Below are positions 1 to 7,397 of a DNA stretch of 25,064 nt, piece by piece. Origin of the DNA: JAICIG01 sp035532215 (GTDB lineage: Bacteria; Planctomycetota; Planctomycetia; Pirellulales; JAICIG01). Made by a program: the position numbers and the translations under genes. The notes beneath the pieces are model-generated. The model did no database searches, was not told the origin of the DNA, and was given only the letters and a program-made list of their open reading frames with translations. The DNA lies in NCBI GenBank assembly GCA_035532215.1, contig DATKRK010000105.1, positions 1 through 25,064 on the forward strand, in the 5' to 3' direction. Numbering within the stretch: position 1 is the stretch's first letter; every line of letters begins with the position of its first letter.

Positions 1-890
1 GGCGGCAGGCCGTCGCGCGGGCCGAACTCGAAGTGCGATTCCATCCAGGTCGGGCCGCTTTCCGCGTGCGGCGGCGGGCCCTTCGATGTGACCTTGACCG
101 GCCCGCCAAGCTTGAGCGCCCAGAAGGCCGGGTCCATCAGATGAATCGCCATGTCGCCGATCGCCCCGCAACCGAAATCCCACCAGCCGCGCCAGCGGAA
201 CGGCACGTACGCGGGGTTGTAAGGCCGCTCGGCTGCCGGGCCGAGCCACAAATCCCAGTGTAAGCTTTTGGGAACCGGCGGCGCGTCGGTCGGCCGTTCG
301 AGCCCCTGTTGCCAAAAACTGCCCGGCCGGTCGGTGATGACGTGTACTTCACGCACGGCGCCGATGGCGCCCGACTGAATCAATTCCACCAGCCGCAAAT
401 AGCCCGGATGCTCGTGGTTCTGCGTGCCCATCTGCGTGGCGACTTTTTTCTCGGCGGCCAGTTGGGCTATCAGCCGCGCTTCGCGGACGGTGTGCGTCAG
501 CGGCTTTTCGCAATAGACGTGCAGCCCTCGCTTGAGGCCGCGAATGCTGGCCGGCGCGTGGTGGTGGTCGGGCGTGGCGACGACGATCGCTTCGAGCTTG
601 GGGTGTTCGAGCAACTGGCGATAGTCGGCGTATTTCTTGGCTGCCGGAAAGCTCTCGGCCGCCTTGTTCAGCCGGTCTTCGTCGACGTCGCACAACGCGA
701 CAATGTTCTCGCCCGCCACGCCCGCCAGGTCGCCCGCCCCGCGTCCGCCCACGCCGATTACGCCGATATTCAGCCGCTCGTTGGCGCCCAGCGCGCGGGC
801 CGAGGGCCAAGCCACGCTTCCAAGGCCAAGCCCGGCGCCAGCGAGCGCCGAGGTTTTCAGGAAATGACGACGATTAGCAGTTCGATTCAT
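1..890 (-). CDS. Gfo/Idh/MocA family oxidoreductase, Tat-exported, 3' end outside window
   Basis: The reverse strand is open from an ATG at 888-890 to the left edge (296 codons), so the C-terminus is missing. The N-terminus reads MNRTANRRHFLKTSALAGAG, a twin-arginine signal (RRHFLK) followed by a Gly/Ala-rich hydrophobic stretch, so export folded to the periplasm is expected. A Rossmann motif follows at about residues 42-55 (IGVIGVGGRGAGDL), with an acidic strand end at ALCDVD (65-70), VATPDHHH (104-111) and the family EKP motif in YCEKPLTHT (126-134). Members oxidise or reduce sugars and related polyols with NAD(P). The second half starts an alpha/beta domain with GAIGDMAIHLMDPAFWALK, common in the planctomycete exported subgroup. 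Substrate cannot be told. It is divergent from the gene at 1220, with 329 nt between them. Confidence 0.93.
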   Translation of the reverse strand, partial: MNRTANRRHFLKTSALAGAGLGLGSVAWPSARALGANERLNIGVIGVGGRGAGDLAGVAGENIVALCDVDEDRLNKAAESFPAAKKYADYRQLLEHPKLEAIVVATPDHHHAPASIRGLKRGLHVYCEKPLTHTVREARLIAQLAAEKKVATQMGTQNHEHPGYLRLVELIQSGAIGAVREVHVITDRPGSFWQQGLERPTDAPPVPKSLHWDLWLGPAAERPYNPAYVPFRWRGWWDFGCGAIGDMAIHLMDPAFWALKLGGPVKVTSKGPPPHAESGPTWMESHFEFGPRDGLP

Positions 891-1219
891 GGATATACTC
901 GAAGCTGTTGGGTTGGGGGAAGTTGGCGGGCGGGCCGTGTAGACCGCGCTCCGATTGTGTGCTACGAGCGGCGAGCAAGCAAGAACTTGGCGGGGCGAAT
1001 TGTGGCGCCGGCACCTCAAAGCGGGCGTTGCTCGCTTCGCTGCATCCGTCTAAGATGGCAGATAGGGAGCCGCGGCGCCGCACGCGCGGCGGCGGTTCGT
1101 CTTTGAGTTCGAGCGAGCTTCCGGCCCGGCGCCGCTTAGATGGGCCTCGGGAAGCCGGCGCGGCGAAGCAGAAGCTTCCGCCTCGCGAGCCGACCAAAAA
1201 TGTCGGCGCACCACCAAGC
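891..1219. other. Divergent intergenic region
   Basis: This 329-nt spacer separates two divergently transcribed genes and must hold both promoters unless the nucleotidyltransferase-HD gene starts further upstream. The frame of that gene stays open back to an ATG at 908, but the extra residues are Arg-, Gly- and Ser-rich low-complexity sequence without a recognisable domain. I see no RNA gene, no clear repeat and no promoter that stands out. Confidence 0.5.
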
Positions 1220-2323
1220 ATGTCGCATGGCAAACTTCGCCAGCAGATCGCCTGGGAAGCCGCTCGGCTGATGTACGAGCGGACCGAATCGGAATACTAC
1301 CGGGCCAAATTGAAGGCCGCCAAGCGGATGGGCGGCAGTTGGGTCAAGCCCAAGGACTTGCCCAGCAATCGCGAGATTCGCGATGAAATCCAGGTCTTCG
1401 CCCGGCTCTACGAGGGCGACCGCCGCGCGCAGAACCTGCGCGAAATGCGGATCGAGGCCCTGCGGATGATGCGGCTGTTGCGGGTCTTCCGGCCGCGGCT
1501 GATCGGCAGCACGCTCACCGGGTACGTCCGCCGCGGCAGCGACATCGACCTGCACGTCTTCTCCGACAGAATCGAGGCCGTGACCGCCGTGCTGGATCAA
1601 GAAGGCGCCAGCTACGATGTCCAGCGCAAGCAAGTCCGCAAGCAGGGCGAAGAGCGCATCTACACCCACGTTCACGTCGCCGACCGCTTTCCATTCGAGT
1701 TGACGGTCTACGCCGAGAACCTGGCTCATTACGCGTTCAAAAGCTCGGTGACAGGCAAGCCGATCGAACGGGCGAGCATCGCCGAGCTGGAACAGTTCCT
1801 GGCGCGCGAGTATCCGAACCTGTCGCTCGACGAGGCGCTGGTCGAAGCGGAGCACCGCGTCGATCGGTTTCAGATCTACCAGATGCTGCTGTTGCCCTTG
1901 GAGCAGGTCAAGCAGTCGGCGAAGTATCATCCCGAGGGGGATGCGCTGTACCACAGCCTGCAGGTCTTCGACCTGGCGTCGCACGAGTTGCCCTACGACG
2001 AAGAGTTCCTGCTCGCCGCGTTGTTGCACGACGTCGGCAAAGCGATCGACCCGCACGACCACGTCGCCGCGGGGCTTGAGGCGCTGGAAGATTCGATCAC
2101 CGAGCGCACCGCGTGGCTGATCGAGCATCACATGGAGGGGCAGGCCGCCCTCGACGGCACGCTCGGCCATCGCGCCCGTAAGCGTCTGGCCGAAAGCGAG
2201 GACTTCGACGAGCTCTTGCTCTTGGCCCAGTGCGATCGGCAAGGCCGCGTTGCAGGCGTGGCCGTGCCCGAGTTGGAAGAAGCGCTGGAGTCTATTCGCG
2301 AGTTGGCGCGAACGTGCGGGTAG
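1220..2323 (+). CDS. Nucleotidyltransferase-HD domain fusion protein
   Basis: 367 residues from the ATG at 1220. That start is preferred over upstream in-frame ATGs at 908 and 1067 because coding-like sequence begins at MSHGKLRQQIAWEAARLMYE. Residues 95-112 read IGSTLTGYVRRGSDIDLHVF, the GS...DxD signature of polymerase-beta-fold nucleotidyltransferases, with D108 and D110 as metal ligands and E160 (FPFELTVY) as a likely third acid. The second half is an HD phosphohydrolase: HPEGDALYHSL (237-246, H245), LLHDVGK (268-274, H270/D271), EHHMEG (302-307) and QCDRQGR (337-343). The HPEGD..HSL element resembles the HD domain of bacterial CCA-adding enzymes, but the tRNA-binding head of that family is not recognisable. 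It could be a nucleotide-transfer enzyme with a phosphodiesterase activity; substrate unknown. It is convergent with the gene ending at 2431. Confidence 0.85.
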   Translation: MSHGKLRQQIAWEAARLMYERTESEYYRAKLKAAKRMGGSWVKPKDLPSNREIRDEIQVFARLYEGDRRAQNLREMRIEALRMMRLLRVFRPRLIGSTLTGYVRRGSDIDLHVFSDRIEAVTAVLDQEGASYDVQRKQVRKQGEERIYTHVHVADRFPFELTVYAENLAHYAFKSSVTGKPIERASIAELEQFLAREYPNLSLDEALVEAEHRVDRFQIYQMLLLPLEQVKQSAKYHPEGDALYHSLQVFDLASHELPYDEEFLLAALLHDVGKAIDPHDHVAAGLEALEDSITERTAWLIEHHMEGQAALDGTLGHRARKRLAESEDFDELLLLAQCDRQGRVAGVAVPELEEALESIRELARTCG

Positions 2324-2338
2324 AGGATCGGGAGAGGC

Positions 2339-2365
2339 TAACCACAGAGACGCAGAGGCGCCGAG
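2339..2365. repeat. Fragment of an accacagag-type dispersed repeat
   Basis: The spacer between two convergent genes contains taaccacagagacgcagagg followed by cgccgagag. The phrase resembles the ccacagagg / cacggagaa wording of the inverted repeat before zwf (22883-23035), suggesting a decayed single arm of the same family. The match is short and degenerate. Confidence 0.35.
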
Positions 2366-2430
2366 AGGAAGCGGGCGATGGACTTCAACTTTCCGCGCCG
2401 GCTCGTGGTTGAAATCAGCCGCCCAGAACG

Positions 2431-4305
2431 TCAGCGAGCGTCTCGCGGACTGGCTTCCGCCGCCGTGCGAGTTCGCTGTTGGAGCGCGTCCTCGCGAATC
2501 TTGTCGCCGAGCGCCTGCAAGCGCTCGGGCCAGGCGAATCGCCCTGCGGCGACTGGATCGAAGCCGTCGAGATGCGCCCGCTCGGAAGGCTTCCGCGCGC
2601 TCGGCCGAACGTAGCGCCACTCGCCATCGCCGAACACTTCGGCCGCCAGCGCCGCCAATCGCGGGTCGTATTCCTTGAGTTCTTCGCGCGTGTCGACGTG
2701 GTTGTGGTCGCGGTCGGGCGGACGGTTCGTATCGAACCAGGACTGCACGCCTTCGGCCCAATACTCGTTGCGATTCGTCGACGCGTAGGTACTCTTCCAA
2801 AGCCCCTCGCTCATCGCTTGCTCGTAGGCGGCTTTCAAGCGCCGGTCGAACTCGCCGTCGATCTTGTTCAAGCCCATCTCGTGGATGGCGTGCGCGAACT
2901 CGTGGATCAGAATATTTTCTGCGTGGTACGGATCGCCGGGCAGGCACAACAAATTCTCCTCGCCGCACGTGACGGCCGGCCGCGCCTCGGTGGCGCCCAA
3001 GCCTCGCGCCCGGCGGTCCCAATAATCTTTGGGACGCAGGTCGCTGTGTTCGGGGATCTGCGTCGTCATTTCCTGCGGCGCCATGACCGCGAAGCGAGTC
3101 TTGCTGGCGATGAGCGCCCGGCGGACGTCCGGCCGCCGGCGCAACATCCGATCGATCAGGAAAGCGGCTTCGAGCAGGGCGAAATCGGACGCTTTTGCGG
3201 AACCCAGCACCGGAAATCCGCCGGCGTCGACGTACTTGCAATAGAAGGACGACAGCCCAAGCGATTGCACGACCGCCTCGGGCGGTCGTGCGACGTGCAA
3301 CTCGCGGGCCGCTGGCGGAGCAGCCGCGTCTGCAAGCGCAACCGCATCGAGCAAATACAGGTCGAACTTGCCGTCACGCTCCGAAACGAACGCCAATCGG
3401 CGGCCGTCGGGGCGCCAGGCGGCGAAATCGTCCTGCTCAGGGTTGTCGGTGAGACGCACGGGAGACGATCCGTCGGCGTTCATCACGTAGATTTCCGAGT
3501 TGCCGTCGCGGGCGGTGGTGAAAGCGATCCGCTGGCCGTCGGGCGACCAGGCGGGCCGCAGGTCGCGGTTGGGGCTCAACGTGAGCCGTCTCACGTCGCC
3601 GCCGGCGGCGTTCATCGCGTACAGTTCGAAGTCGCCGTCGCGGTTCGAGCCGAAGGCGATCTGCCGGCCGTCGGGCGAATAGGCCGGCCAACTGTTGAGC
3701 GACTCGCCTTCGGTCAAACTCTTGCCGCGGCGGCCGTCGAGACCGATCTCGACGATCTGTTCGCCGCCGCCGCCCGGCAGGCTGACGATCAGCTTGCCGC
3801 CTTCGGGCGCGAACGACGGATGCCGCATACCCGCAAAACCGCCGCCCGGATCGAAGATCGCGTCGCGATTTTCGAGGCGATCGCGGATCACCAACTGCAG
3901 GCTCAAGTTGCCCCGGTTCTGCACGAACGCACAGTAACGGCCGTCGCCCGAGAATGCGGCCTCGAACTCGGTCGTCGCAGCTTTGGGGTTCAGGCGTTCT
4001 TGGGCGCCATCGGCCAGCCGCAGCTTCATCAAGCTGGTTTGTTCGGGCGATTCCAGCACGGTGAACACGAGCTCGGCCCCGTCGGCGATGAACACGGGAT
4101 GCATTTTCAAGCGGCCGTCGGAAGTCAGACGCACGGCTTTCGCGGGGGACGAAGGCTGCGGCTCGGCGGTCTCGCTGGCGATGGACGCAACTTCGGCCGA
4201 TAAAACCAAGGCGATGGCAGCGTACGTCGATAGCGCCGTTCGCAGCGCATCCGCCCGCCAGGAACGAGCGCGGGCAGCCACACTCGCCGGTTTACAACAA
4301 CTCAT
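2431..4305 (-). CDS. PD40/TolB-like beta-propeller protein with C-terminal HEFAH zinc-peptidase-like domain
   Basis: 624 residues. The N-terminus has a basic stretch and a hydrophobic segment (about 22-43), so it is probably exported. Residues 55-320 hold PD40 repeats: FEAAFSGDGRYCAF, WPAYSPDGRQIAFGSNRDG, RPAWSPDGQRIAFTTARDG and AAWRPDGRRLAFVSERDG, which should form a TolB-like propeller. The C-terminal half (about 345-570) carries HEFAHAIHE (468-476), an HExxH zincin motif, with EYWAEG (514-519) downstream as a plausible third zinc ligand, and a conserved-looking GEENLLCLPGDPYH segment just before the motif. Known zincins of this pattern are metallopeptidases; the substrate here is unknown. 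The ATG overlaps the last 14 nt of the upstream DUF1501 gene in another frame, indicating translational coupling and a shared operon. Confidence 0.85.
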   Translation of the reverse strand: MSCCKPASVAARARSWRADALRTALSTYAAIALVLSAEVASIASETAEPQPSSPAKAVRLTSDGRLKMHPVFIADGAELVFTVLESPEQTSLMKLRLADGAQERLNPKAATTEFEAAFSGDGRYCAFVQNRGNLSLQLVIRDRLENRDAIFDPGGGFAGMRHPSFAPEGGKLIVSLPGGGGEQIVEIGLDGRRGKSLTEGESLNSWPAYSPDGRQIAFGSNRDGDFELYAMNAAGGDVRRLTLSPNRDLRPAWSPDGQRIAFTTARDGNSEIYVMNADGSSPVRLTDNPEQDDFAAWRPDGRRLAFVSERDGKFDLYLLDAVALADAAAPPAARELHVARPPEAVVQSLGLSSFYCKYVDAGGFPVLGSAKASDFALLEAAFLIDRMLRRRPDVRRALIASKTRFAVMAPQEMTTQIPEHSDLRPKDYWDRRARGLGATEARPAVTCGEENLLCLPGDPYHAENILIHEFAHAIHEMGLNKIDGEFDRRLKAAYEQAMSEGLWKSTYASTNRNEYWAEGVQSWFDTNRPPDRDHNHVDTREELKEYDPRLAALAAEVFGDGEWRYVRPSARKPSERAHLDGFDPVAAGRFAWPERLQALGDKIREDALQQRTRTAAEASPRDAR

Positions 4306-5629
4306 GAATCACCTGTCCGTCGGCCAGCACCTTCATTTCCGCCCGCGTCTGAGTGTTGAGGCCGGCCAGTTCGCAAATCGTCGTGCCGACCATCGCGGGA
4401 AAGATCGGCATTGTGACCGGTTCTTCGCCCAGACGATCGCTTTCGCCGATCACACGGCCCGGCTGCACGCCGCCGCCCGCCCAAATCGAAAAGTAACAGT
4501 TGGGCCAATGGTCGCGGGCCGCCTGACCGTTGATCCGCGGCGTGCGGCCGAATTCTCCCATGGCGACGACCAGCGTCGAAGCGAGCAGGCCGCGAGCGTC
4601 GAGATCGTCGAGCAAGGCCGAAAACGCGCGATCGAAGATCGGCCCGTGGCGGTCGGCGAGCAGTTCGAAGTTGTAGATGTGCGTGTCCCAGCCGAAATCG
4701 CACTTGGGCGTCATGGCCTCGACGTATTGGCTCCAATTCACCTGCACGTAGGGCACGCCGGCCTCGACCAGCCGCCGGGCGAGCAAGCAACTTTGGCCGA
4801 ACGAGGTCTGACCGTAGGCTGCCCGCGTCGGCTCGCTCTCGCGCGCCAGATCGAGCGCCTGCCGCGCTTCGGACGAGGTCAACAAGGCATAGGCCGATTC
4901 GTAGGTGCGATTCCAATCGAGCAGCCGCGCGTCGTTCGCGCTGCGCTCGGCCCGATCGAGTTCGGCCAACAGCGAGCGACGATCGTTCAGGCGGGCGGGC
5001 GAAAGACCGTCGATCAGTTTTAGCGTCGGGATGTCGACCTCGCCGAGTTCCGAGCACGAAACCATGAACGGGTCGTAGGCTTTGCCCCATTGGCCGCCGC
5101 CGTAGCCGACGATCGGTCGCACCACGTCGCGAGGAATGCCGCGGCCGAGCGAAATGAACGGCGGCAAGCGGCCGTCGCCGCGATGCCGGGCCACGATCGA
5201 GCCGAAATTGGGCCAGACCGGACCGGGCGCTTCGGCCGCGCCGGTCAGCGCCACCGTGCCGGCGTCGGGATGCCCGGGCGCCGTCGTGCGGTTCGAACGG
5301 ACGAGCGAGAAACGATCGGAGCGCGCGGCCAGCCGCGGCAAGAGTTCAGTGAAGTGAACGCCCGGCGTGCGCGTGGCGATCGGGGCAAACGGGCCGCGAT
5401 GACTGGCCGGCGCCTTGGGCTTGGGGTCGAACGTGTCCAAGTGGCTGGGGGCGCCCCAGAGCCAGACGAGCAGCACGCTTTTGGCTCGCGCATCGCCATC
5501 ATCGGCGGCGGCGGCCGGGGCGGGCTTGGCCAGCCAACCGCTCAGCGGCAATGCGGCGCCAAAACGCAAGAACGAGCGCCGAGTCAGACCCTGACACACG
5601 CCTGCGCGAAAGCCGCCAATTTCCAGCAC
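4292..5629 (-). CDS. DUF1501 domain-containing exported protein
   Basis: 445 residues. The start is a GTG at 5627-5629, preceded by AGGGAG five bases upstream, a fair ribosome binding site. A twin-arginine signal is seen at LTRRSFLRFGAALPLSGWLA (15-34). The DUF1501 pattern follows: VLLVWLWGAPSHLDTFDPKP (52-71), a region resembling the alkaline phosphatase/sulfatase fold, then PGHPDAGTVALTGAA, and near the end MGEFGRTPRINGQAARDHWP. DUF1501 proteins are abundant in planctomycetes, usually beside DUF1549/DUF1553 cytochrome-like proteins; here the partner is a PD40-zincin instead. The biochemical role of the family is not established to my knowledge. It is first in a two-gene minus-strand unit, its stop overlapping the start of the next gene by 14 nt. 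Confidence 0.93.
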   Translation of the reverse strand: MLEIGGFRAGVCQGLTRRSFLRFGAALPLSGWLAKPAPAAAADDGDARAKSVLLVWLWGAPSHLDTFDPKPKAPASHRGPFAPIATRTPGVHFTELLPRLAARSDRFSLVRSNRTTAPGHPDAGTVALTGAAEAPGPVWPNFGSIVARHRGDGRLPPFISLGRGIPRDVVRPIVGYGGGQWGKAYDPFMVSCSELGEVDIPTLKLIDGLSPARLNDRRSLLAELDRAERSANDARLLDWNRTYESAYALLTSSEARQALDLARESEPTRAAYGQTSFGQSCLLARRLVEAGVPYVQVNWSQYVEAMTPKCDFGWDTHIYNFELLADRHGPIFDRAFSALLDDLDARGLLASTLVVAMGEFGRTPRINGQAARDHWPNCYFSIWAGGGVQPGRVIGESDRLGEEPVTMPIFPAMVGTTICELAGLNTQTRAEMKVLADGQVIHELL

Positions 5630-6299
5630 GTCATCTCCCTCGGCTCGAGTTGCGACGCCCTTGCCAGCGACGGCTTCGCCCTTGGCTGCCGCCCGGCGGC
5701 CTTCAGCCTACGCGCTGGGGACCGGTTTCGCAATGCAGGCCGCTGCGGGCGAAAGACGGCCGGAGCTTGCGTTTACGCTAGCGAACGGAAAGAGAGGCAG
5801 GGCCGCTTCGACGAAAAAATCGTTACTGTCGGCGAAGGTTTCCCAGCCGTCCAGCAAGGAAAATTCCTTACAGCCCTCTTGAGAAATCTTCTTATTTCCA
5901 CTAGGATTTGGCTAGGCAATTGTGAATTTCTCGCGTTCGGTCATGGCGGCCGAGCTAATTTCTCGCTACTGAATGCGCACTCTTCATACCCGCTCGCAGG
6001 GAGTTGGCGAGAGGTGAGCGCTCAGCGGGAACCGATTGTCGCGTGAGAGATTGTAAGTTGTTGCCAGGAGGGCGAGCGTTTCAATCCTCAAATCCTTTCG
6101 GTTGTTTGCGCCGCCAGTTCGTTCTCCCCGCCATCCGTGCTTGCGGGGTTGCTCACTCGCGCGGACCTAAACGCCTCAAGGGCCGGGGCTTTCGATTGAT
6201 CGCTCCGTCTGGTTTCAACGATTCACGCGGTCTTCTTCAGGGGAGCGGAAGCCGCCCTGAGCCCAACTTTTACCAGACTAGGATGGTCGAGGTCGAATT
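5630..6299. other. Gene-poor intergenic region
   Basis: No reading frame here gives a recognisable protein; the open frames are Arg/Ser/Pro-rich shadows. The part at 5860-5935 is clearly more AT-rich than its surroundings and lies upstream of the minus-strand DUF1501 gene, so it is the most likely promoter area, though no definite -35/-10 pair can be assigned. The plus-strand gene at 6300 has GAGG seven bases before its ATG. No repeat or RNA gene was recognised. Confidence 0.45.
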
Positions 6300-6656
6300 A
6301 TGAATCGACGTCCGGTGACATTCGGCGAGTTGATTGGCAGGCTCGCCCCAGCTCCTCCTGCCGACTCAATGCCCATGAGTCCGATCATCGCCACGGCGAT
6401 TGAACTCGACGGCGACGGAACTCCCGCAGGTCGCCAGATGTGGGGCGTGGTGCATAGCGTGACCGACGCCGAACTCAGGCTGATTCACCCCAAGTTGATC
6501 CAGTCTCCGAGGTTGGCGGTGGAAATCAGTTCCCGTACAGGGGAAATCCTGCGAGCGATCCTTGAAGTCGGCGCCGCTCGGCAGCAAGGGGAATTGTTCG
6601 AAACTTGCGCCCGCTTCGTTCAGTCGGGCCGGGGAATTCTCTCTGCCAGCGCTTAG
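6300..6656 (+). CDS. Small protein, possible PilZ-like domain
   Basis: 118 residues with an ATG at 6300 and GAGG at 6289-6292. Residues about 45-105 alternate as expected for a small beta-barrel: MWGVVHSVTDAELRLIHPK, RLAVEISS, GEILRAILEVGAARQQ and ELFETCARFV. That spacing resembles the second half of planctomycete PilZ domains (D-S-x-x-G-l-r-l, then a V-strand and a closing R-F-V strand). The canonical RxxxR and D/NxSxxG cyclic-di-GMP ligands are not convincingly present, so cyclic-di-GMP binding cannot be claimed. It faces the KOW-domain ORF across 55 nt. The reading frame is probably real; the domain call is tentative. Confidence 0.5.
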   Translation: MNRRPVTFGELIGRLAPAPPADSMPMSPIIATAIELDGDGTPAGRQMWGVVHSVTDAELRLIHPKLIQSPRLAVEISSRTGEILRAILEVGAARQQGELFETCARFVQSGRGILSASA

Positions 6657-6670
6657 AGCCGACCCACAGT

Positions 6671-6705
6671 GCGCAGCGGCTGACGCACAGAGCGCAGCGG
6701 CCGAC
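6671..6705. repeat. Imperfect 21-bp tandem repeat
   Basis: gcgcagcggctgac at 6671-6684 recurs as gcgcagcggccgac at 6692-6705, 13 of 14 bases identical with a period of 21. It fills the short gap between two convergent small genes. Only two units are seen. Confidence 0.55.
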
Positions 6706-6711
6706 CGCAAA

Positions 6712-6996
6712 TCAACCGACGATTTCCAGCGACTTTTCGTCGATCTCCAGCGTGACTCCCTGCTGGAGCAAGTGAACCGCCACGATCACCCGCGATTCCG
6801 GGCCTCGTTCAAGGACCGTTCCCTGAACATCCCGAAAAACCCCTTCACGCACTCGAACCCGATCGCCCGCTTCTGGCCGTTTTTCCACAACCATGAATCT
6901 TTTAACCGCAATCATACGAACGACTTGGTGCAATTCGGAGCCTGCGGCTAACCTCGAGCTTAGGTCTAGATTTCGAGCAATGCGATTGACGATCAT
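6712..6996 (-). CDS. KOW-domain protein, NusG/UpxY-type antiterminator remnant lacking the NGN domain
   Basis: 94 residues. The C-terminal half reads GDRVRVREGVFRDVQGTVLE (44-63) and then ends VHLLQQGVTLEIDEKSLEIV. This is the NusG-family KOW fold: G-x-x-V-R-V, a GPF-like turn, an R..V.V strand and a closing VEID strand. The preceding segment SELHQVVRMIAVKRFMVVE looks like the linker that joins NGN and KOW in UpxY/RfaH-like proteins. Full members are about 165-180 residues and start with an NGN domain that contacts RNA polymerase. Here the frame is closed by a TAA 9 nt upstream of the ATG, and none of the open frames upstream reads as NGN. It is either a 5'-deleted pseudogene or a stand-alone KOW protein. 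Confidence 0.65.
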   Translation of the reverse strand: MIVNRIARNLDLSSRLAAGSELHQVVRMIAVKRFMVVEKRPEAGDRVRVREGVFRDVQGTVLERGPESRVIVAVHLLQQGVTLEIDEKSLEIVG

Positions 6997-7397
6997 GTGC
7001 TGGCGTTATCTCATGGATGGCAGTTCTGTCGAACGCGCCGCCTGGGGTGGCGTATGATCCACCCCGCGAAGGTGGTATCTTGTAGGTCAAGAGCAATGTT
7101 AATCCAGGCAGGCGCCGCAAGGAATACGCTGGAGAGACGAAAACTCAAAAATCAAATGGTCGTACGTCAAAGCGAGAACTTTCAAACCATGAATTGCTTT
7201 GACTTTTTGGCGATCGTCGGGCAAAACAGAATGGTTCCGGAATCGCTCGGACAGAGGCGTTTTTCTTCGAGACGAAGCAGCTCGAGAAAAAAACTAAGCG
7301 TCGGCCAGGGACCTAAGGCAGCTTGTCGAACGCATTGCGACGCGTTGCGACGACGTCCGAACCCACCCGGAAACCCAAAGTGGGGACGTACCAGGCC
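6997..7397. other. Intergenic region upstream of the kinase gene
   Basis: About 400 nt between the divergent KOW ORF and kinase gene. The expected missing NGN domain of the KOW protein was looked for here on the minus strand and not found. A small stem, ccacc / ggtgg around ccgcgaa, lies near 7059-7075. The kinase frame stays open upstream to a TTG at 7323, but that stretch has no domain content. No confident promoter was assigned. Confidence 0.4.

Noticed and set aside
1136..3241. A 701-codon open frame on the minus strand across the nucleotidyltransferase-HD gene
   Set aside because: It is antisense to a gene with clear catalytic motifs, and its translation has no domain and repeated low-complexity Arg-rich parts. 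GC-rich coding DNA commonly leaves such frames open.
2479..4203. A 574-codon plus-strand frame opposite the PD40-zincin gene
   Set aside because: The minus-strand protein shows regular PD40 repeats and a HEFAH motif; the plus-strand translation is its mirror and has no recognisable domain.
6004..6303. A 99-codon plus-strand ORF overlapping the start of the PilZ-like gene by ATGA
   Set aside because: The overlap looks operon-like, but the translation is Arg/Cys/Gly-rich without secondary-structure pattern or family resemblance.
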